A stretch of 64,000 nt of DNA, taken from NCBI GenBank assembly GCA_963277665.1, contig OY728131.1:1389448688-1389512687 (forward strand), written 5' to 3'. Each line of letters begins with the position of its first letter. The stretch's first letter is position 1. The notes beneath the pieces are model-generated. The model was not told the origin of the DNA. It did not search any database and saw only the letters and a list, made by a program, of their open reading frames with translations. Below, piece after piece: positions 61,031-64,000 of the stretch. Source of the stretch: Viscum album (lineage: Eukaryota; Streptophyta; Magnoliopsida; Santalales; Viscaceae). The position numbers and the translations under genes are program-made.

Positions 61031-62848
61031 TCAATGTGAACAACAAGGTTGAGAAGATTCTCTCAACCGAGATGTCCCATTTTCACCAGTCTTCACACTT
61101 GCACATCTGATCTTCATTGATGATTGTGCTGGTGTGGTTCTCAAAACATCTTCATGTGAAACCTTCTTCTTCCCATTTGCTTTATCAATTGCCAGAGCTT
61201 CATCTTCAACTCTTTGTAGTTCTCTGGCAAGTTGCAACTGATGTGGCCATATGAAAAGTAAATCATTTGGAAGAGTGGCCTCAGTTTTGGAAGTTCCACA
61301 TGGTTCTTTGGATGATGCTAAGCTACCTCTCTTAGGCAACTTATTTTCAATCAATCCCTTCTTCTTCTGGATTGATTGTCTTCTGGAGTTCAGTCTGCTT
61401 CTATTTAGTTCCATGGCTTGTTCACAAAGATCCATGGTGTGTCCTTTCTTTCCACAGTAGAAGCATTTCTTGGTGGTCCTTCTGGATGCATCACCCTTCT
61501 TGGATTTAGACTCCAAGGACTTCTTTTCCTTTTTCAAAACCGTCTTGGGAGCTTTTTCAGCTTTCTTCTTCTTACTTCCCAAGGATTCTTTCTGAGCCAG
61601 GTTCAGTGATCTTCTCTTCTTTTTAGCTCTGGATATAGTTGGAGATTGACATGTATCTTTTTGACCACTTTTGCAATCATCCCAGATGTTGTCAAGTAAT
61701 CCAAATCTATTTGCAGTAAACAAATGTCTCTGGACCTGTGGATGTTGCTTCCTTCCTTCTGGCTTGCTCCCCCTTGGCATGGGCTTCCTCTGTGCTTTGA
61801 CATTCAGTGGATTGTACCAACAATCCTTTGCACAATGCCCATACTTATTACAACACCAACATTTTCCAACAAATCTTGACCTCTTGTGTACTTCTGATTG
61901 ATGGGTACTTTTCATGACAAGTTGTGTTGTTTCAGGAGAGCTCTGCTTCTTCATTTTCTTCATCCATACTTGTTTGGATTCATTCTTCCATCCTGCACTT
62001 TTAGTAGAAACACTTTTAGAAGCATGAGTACAAGATGGTATGGATGGTACCTTATTTCTAGAAGATGTTGCACTTTTATTAGAGGATGTCTTTCTCTTAG
62101 AATCATCCTGCTCAAAGCATACTTGAGTAGCAACATGTCTTCTTCCAGCTGACTGGGAGGCTTCGGCTTTGGGTGATTACAAATTTTTCAATATCACCTC
62201 TAGTTCAAAACACTTCATGTTGAGAGAGTTCTTCTCATCCTCAACTATTCTTAGCTTTCCTTCCCAATTCTGTTTCAGCTGTTCTAACTGGTCTTCATGC
62301 ACCTTCTTCATTTCTTGTAATGAATTGTCAAGCTCCTTTACCCTGTTTACTTTGTCTTCAAGTTGAGCATCTCTGACATTCATTGAAACTTTGTGCCTCT
62401 TTTCTAGTGCATGGAAAACTTCTTTGATCATTATCATAAAGATTTCTTTCTCAGAAAGGCTTCTTTGCAATTCTTCAGCAGTGTCTTCATATCTTTCATT
62501 GCAAAGAGAAACAGTTTCATCTTTAGCCTTCACCAGCTTTCTGAGAGTGTTGGTTATGCCAACCCTTTTAGCCAATTGATCTTCCATTGCATTGGCTTCT
62601 TCTTCTAAATGTGATTTTTCTTCATTAAGATCATGGATGCCTGTAGCTATACACTTTGCCACTTCCATGGGAACTATCTTCTGAAGATATTTGAGTGCAC
62701 TCTGAAGATCATTCATTGTTTCAACTTCATCACAGCTAGGACAGGATTTCTTCATCTTCTTGGCCTATTTCTTCTTTCTATTTTTCTGAGTCTTGGCAGA
62801 TATCTCCATTTGAGACTGGTCGCTCGTTTCCTCAAATCTGCACTTCAT
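61031..62848 (-). pseudogene. Element G Gag-like protein with coiled coil and two zinc knuckles
   Basis: One continuous frame of 605 codons from an ATG at 62,848 to a stop at 61,031, broken only by two in-frame stops: TAG at codon 28 (62,767-62,765) and TAA at codon 224 (62,179-62,177). The middle part (open from 62,755, 192 residues) is charged and rich in Glu, Lys and Leu with heptad-like spacing, a probable coiled coil. The last part (open from 61,963, 310 residues) has two perfect CX2CX4HX4C knuckles: CWCCNKYGHCAKDC (about residues 330-343) and CFYCGKKGHTMDLC (about 462-475). A Lys-rich linker lies between them. The N-terminal UBN2-type Gag domain of copia elements is not seen, so this Gag seems shortened at its front. 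It would bind RNA and assemble particles. Whether the stops are read through or the copy is simply dead is unknown. Confidence 0.8.
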
Positions 62849-62882
62849 AAAGACTCCCTTGGATCTTTTAGAGGTAACCTTC

Positions 62883-62894
62883 GCTCTGATACCA
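62883..62894 (-). promoter_or_regulatory. Element G primer-binding site (initiator tRNA-Met)
   Basis: The minus strand reads TGGTATCAGAGC, a perfect match to the usual plant tRNA-iMet PBS. It lies two bases inside the LTR end (LTR starts at 62,897). Only 34 bases separate it from the Gag ATG, so there is almost no leader. Confidence 0.95.
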
Positions 62895-62896
62895 AT

Positions 62897-64000
62897 TGAA
62901 GTGCCCAGGTCAGTGTGAATCACTGAGAGGGGGAGGGGGTGAATCAGTGATCCCTTAAAACTTTTTACTAATTGATTCTTATCAATTAAACCTCTATGGC
63001 TTGTTAAGGCCTCGATCCACTCTTCTTGTATCTCTCACCATTCCACGAATGATGCAGTAAATGTAAAGGCACTGGACACAAGGATTTACATGGTTCGGCA
63101 CCAAAGGCCTACATCCTTGCCATGCTCTCTCAGCATGGATTCTCCCATTATAATCTGTTAGTATTACAATGGTCGATACAGAGTCCCACTGTATCTCTCC
63201 TGAGTCCCACAAGAGGGTCTTTATACTTCTTCACACAGTGTTACCAGATTCCCACTGGCCTGCTCCAGAATCCCACTGAAGACTTCTTCTCCCTGAGTCC
63301 CACAGGGTCTTCTCTTGGCTCCTCGAGTCACACGAGTAGCTCTTCTTCACTTTAAGTTCTTCAAGTATCCTCAGCAGCCTGGGATAAAGGCTGCTGGCCT
63401 TGCTCTTCTTCTGATCCCTTGTGGTGAATAGGTCTTCTCGTCTTGCTCAGGATTTATCACCTTCTTCTAAGGATGACCTGGCTTCTCTCATCAACTACTG
63501 AATACTCAGACAACTGATATCTATAACTCCAGTCTGGTCCAGTCTCACTTCACTTCAACATCATGCACTGAGTGCATGGCAAATCTTCATCTTCATGCAC
63601 TGATAGCATGGGTTCTCAAATCTCTTCAAGATCTTCAAGTCTTGGACTCCTCATATGCACACCACTGATTTAGCACTCTTCACGTGTGCACGTGCATGCA
63701 TGCATGCATGCACTCTCCTTCTTCTACTCTTGGTGCAATAAACCCACAAATGGTATATTCTCTTTGAGCACACACCTTATCACTCCTTCACACGTTTAAT
63801 TCCTTTTGATTACACACCCATAAATGTGTGTTATACTTTGTGTGAGTATCCTCTTCTTCTTCTTCTAAGTGTGTACACACTTCACATAGTGCACACACAT
63901 AGGTTCAGCCTTCACTTGTTTTGCACACACAATTTATTCTTCATTTTGCACACACTTAAGCTTGGCCTTTCACTTCTTCTTGCACACACACAAACTATTC
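62897..64000 (-). repeat. Element G 5' LTR, cut by the window end
   Basis: Identical in layout to 56,984-58,087 with about 21 substitutions and no net indel. Examples of differences: GATTACTATC/GATTCTTATC, GGTTGTTGG/GGCTGCTGG and CAGATGCAGACC/CATATGCACACC. The remaining 2.2 kb, including its promoter, is outside the window. Confidence 0.95.

Larger units (their letters stand above)
56984..64000 (-). mobile_element. Element G: recent, Gag-only Sirevirus-like LTR retrotransposon
   Basis: Minus-strand element with a complete left LTR (3,338 bp) and a 2,575 bp interior. The right LTR has 1,104 bp in view and runs past the window end. LTR ends are the perfect inverted pair TGAAGTGC / GCACTTCA. 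A tRNA-Met PBS, a GGGGGAG polypurine tract at the LTR and further such tracts in the interior fit Ty1/copia elements of the Sirevirus type. The interior codes only for a Gag-like protein; protease, integrase, RT and RNase H are absent. The element would therefore depend on enzymes from a relative. Visible LTR parts show about 21 mismatches and no net length difference, so it is young. It interrupts the integrase of element F. Confidence 0.85.

Noticed and set aside
61251..61901. Plus-strand Phe/Leu/Ser-rich frames
   Set aside because: Shadows of the Gag frame on the minus strand; Lys/Glu-rich coding gives Phe/Leu/Ser antisense.

Overview
This window reads as intergenic DNA from a large, repeat-rich plant nuclear genome, most likely an angiosperm. 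The support is Ty3/gypsy chromovirus-type elements with 2-4 kb LTRs, a Sirevirus-like Ty1/copia element, an L1-type LINE carrying a plant-style RNase H domain, and initiator-tRNA-Met primer sites. No host gene, tRNA, rRNA or prokaryotic feature was found. The species cannot be told. Nearly all of the sequence is strongly AT-rich and most protein-coding remains are broken by stops.

Layout. 1-396: tail of an unassigned LTR. About 1,700-22,700: an old minus-strand gypsy element (element A). Its left LTR (about 1,700-3,192 plus 13,136-13,915) is split by a complete but decayed minus-strand gypsy element (element B, 3,193-13,135). Its interior is split by a LINE fragment (17,690-19,670). Its right LTR (about 21,700-22,699) is cut by a plus-strand gypsy element (element C, from 22,700). 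Element C has a 5' LTR of about 4 kb, gag-PR-RT-RH-IN remains, a PPT and a 3' LTR. That 3' LTR is in turn broken at 34,028 by a minus-strand gypsy element (element D, 34,028 to about 40.4 kb). 43.2-45.6 kb holds a badly decayed plus-strand Ty1/copia pol (element E). About 49.7-56,983 holds a plus-strand gypsy element (element F), whose integrase is interrupted at 56,984.

56,984 to the window end is the youngest and most unusual element (element G). It is a minus-strand, Sirevirus-like LTR element with a 3,338 bp left LTR, a clean tRNA-Met PBS, PPT tracts and a right LTR that runs off the window. The 2.6 kb interior encodes only a Gag-like protein (coiled coil plus two CCHC zinc knuckles, with two in-frame stops) and no pol. 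The visible 1,104 bp of the two LTRs align without any net length change and with about 21 mismatches counted by eye, so the insertion is recent. Its LTR carries a GC-rich island around a TATA box, an unusual feature in this AT-rich window.

How the parts relate: the elements form a nested stack. Only element G shows signs of recent movement, and since it lacks pol it must have been moved by enzymes from another copy. All coordinates marked 'about' are by-eye estimates. Domain calls come from motif recognition in translated frames, not from searches.
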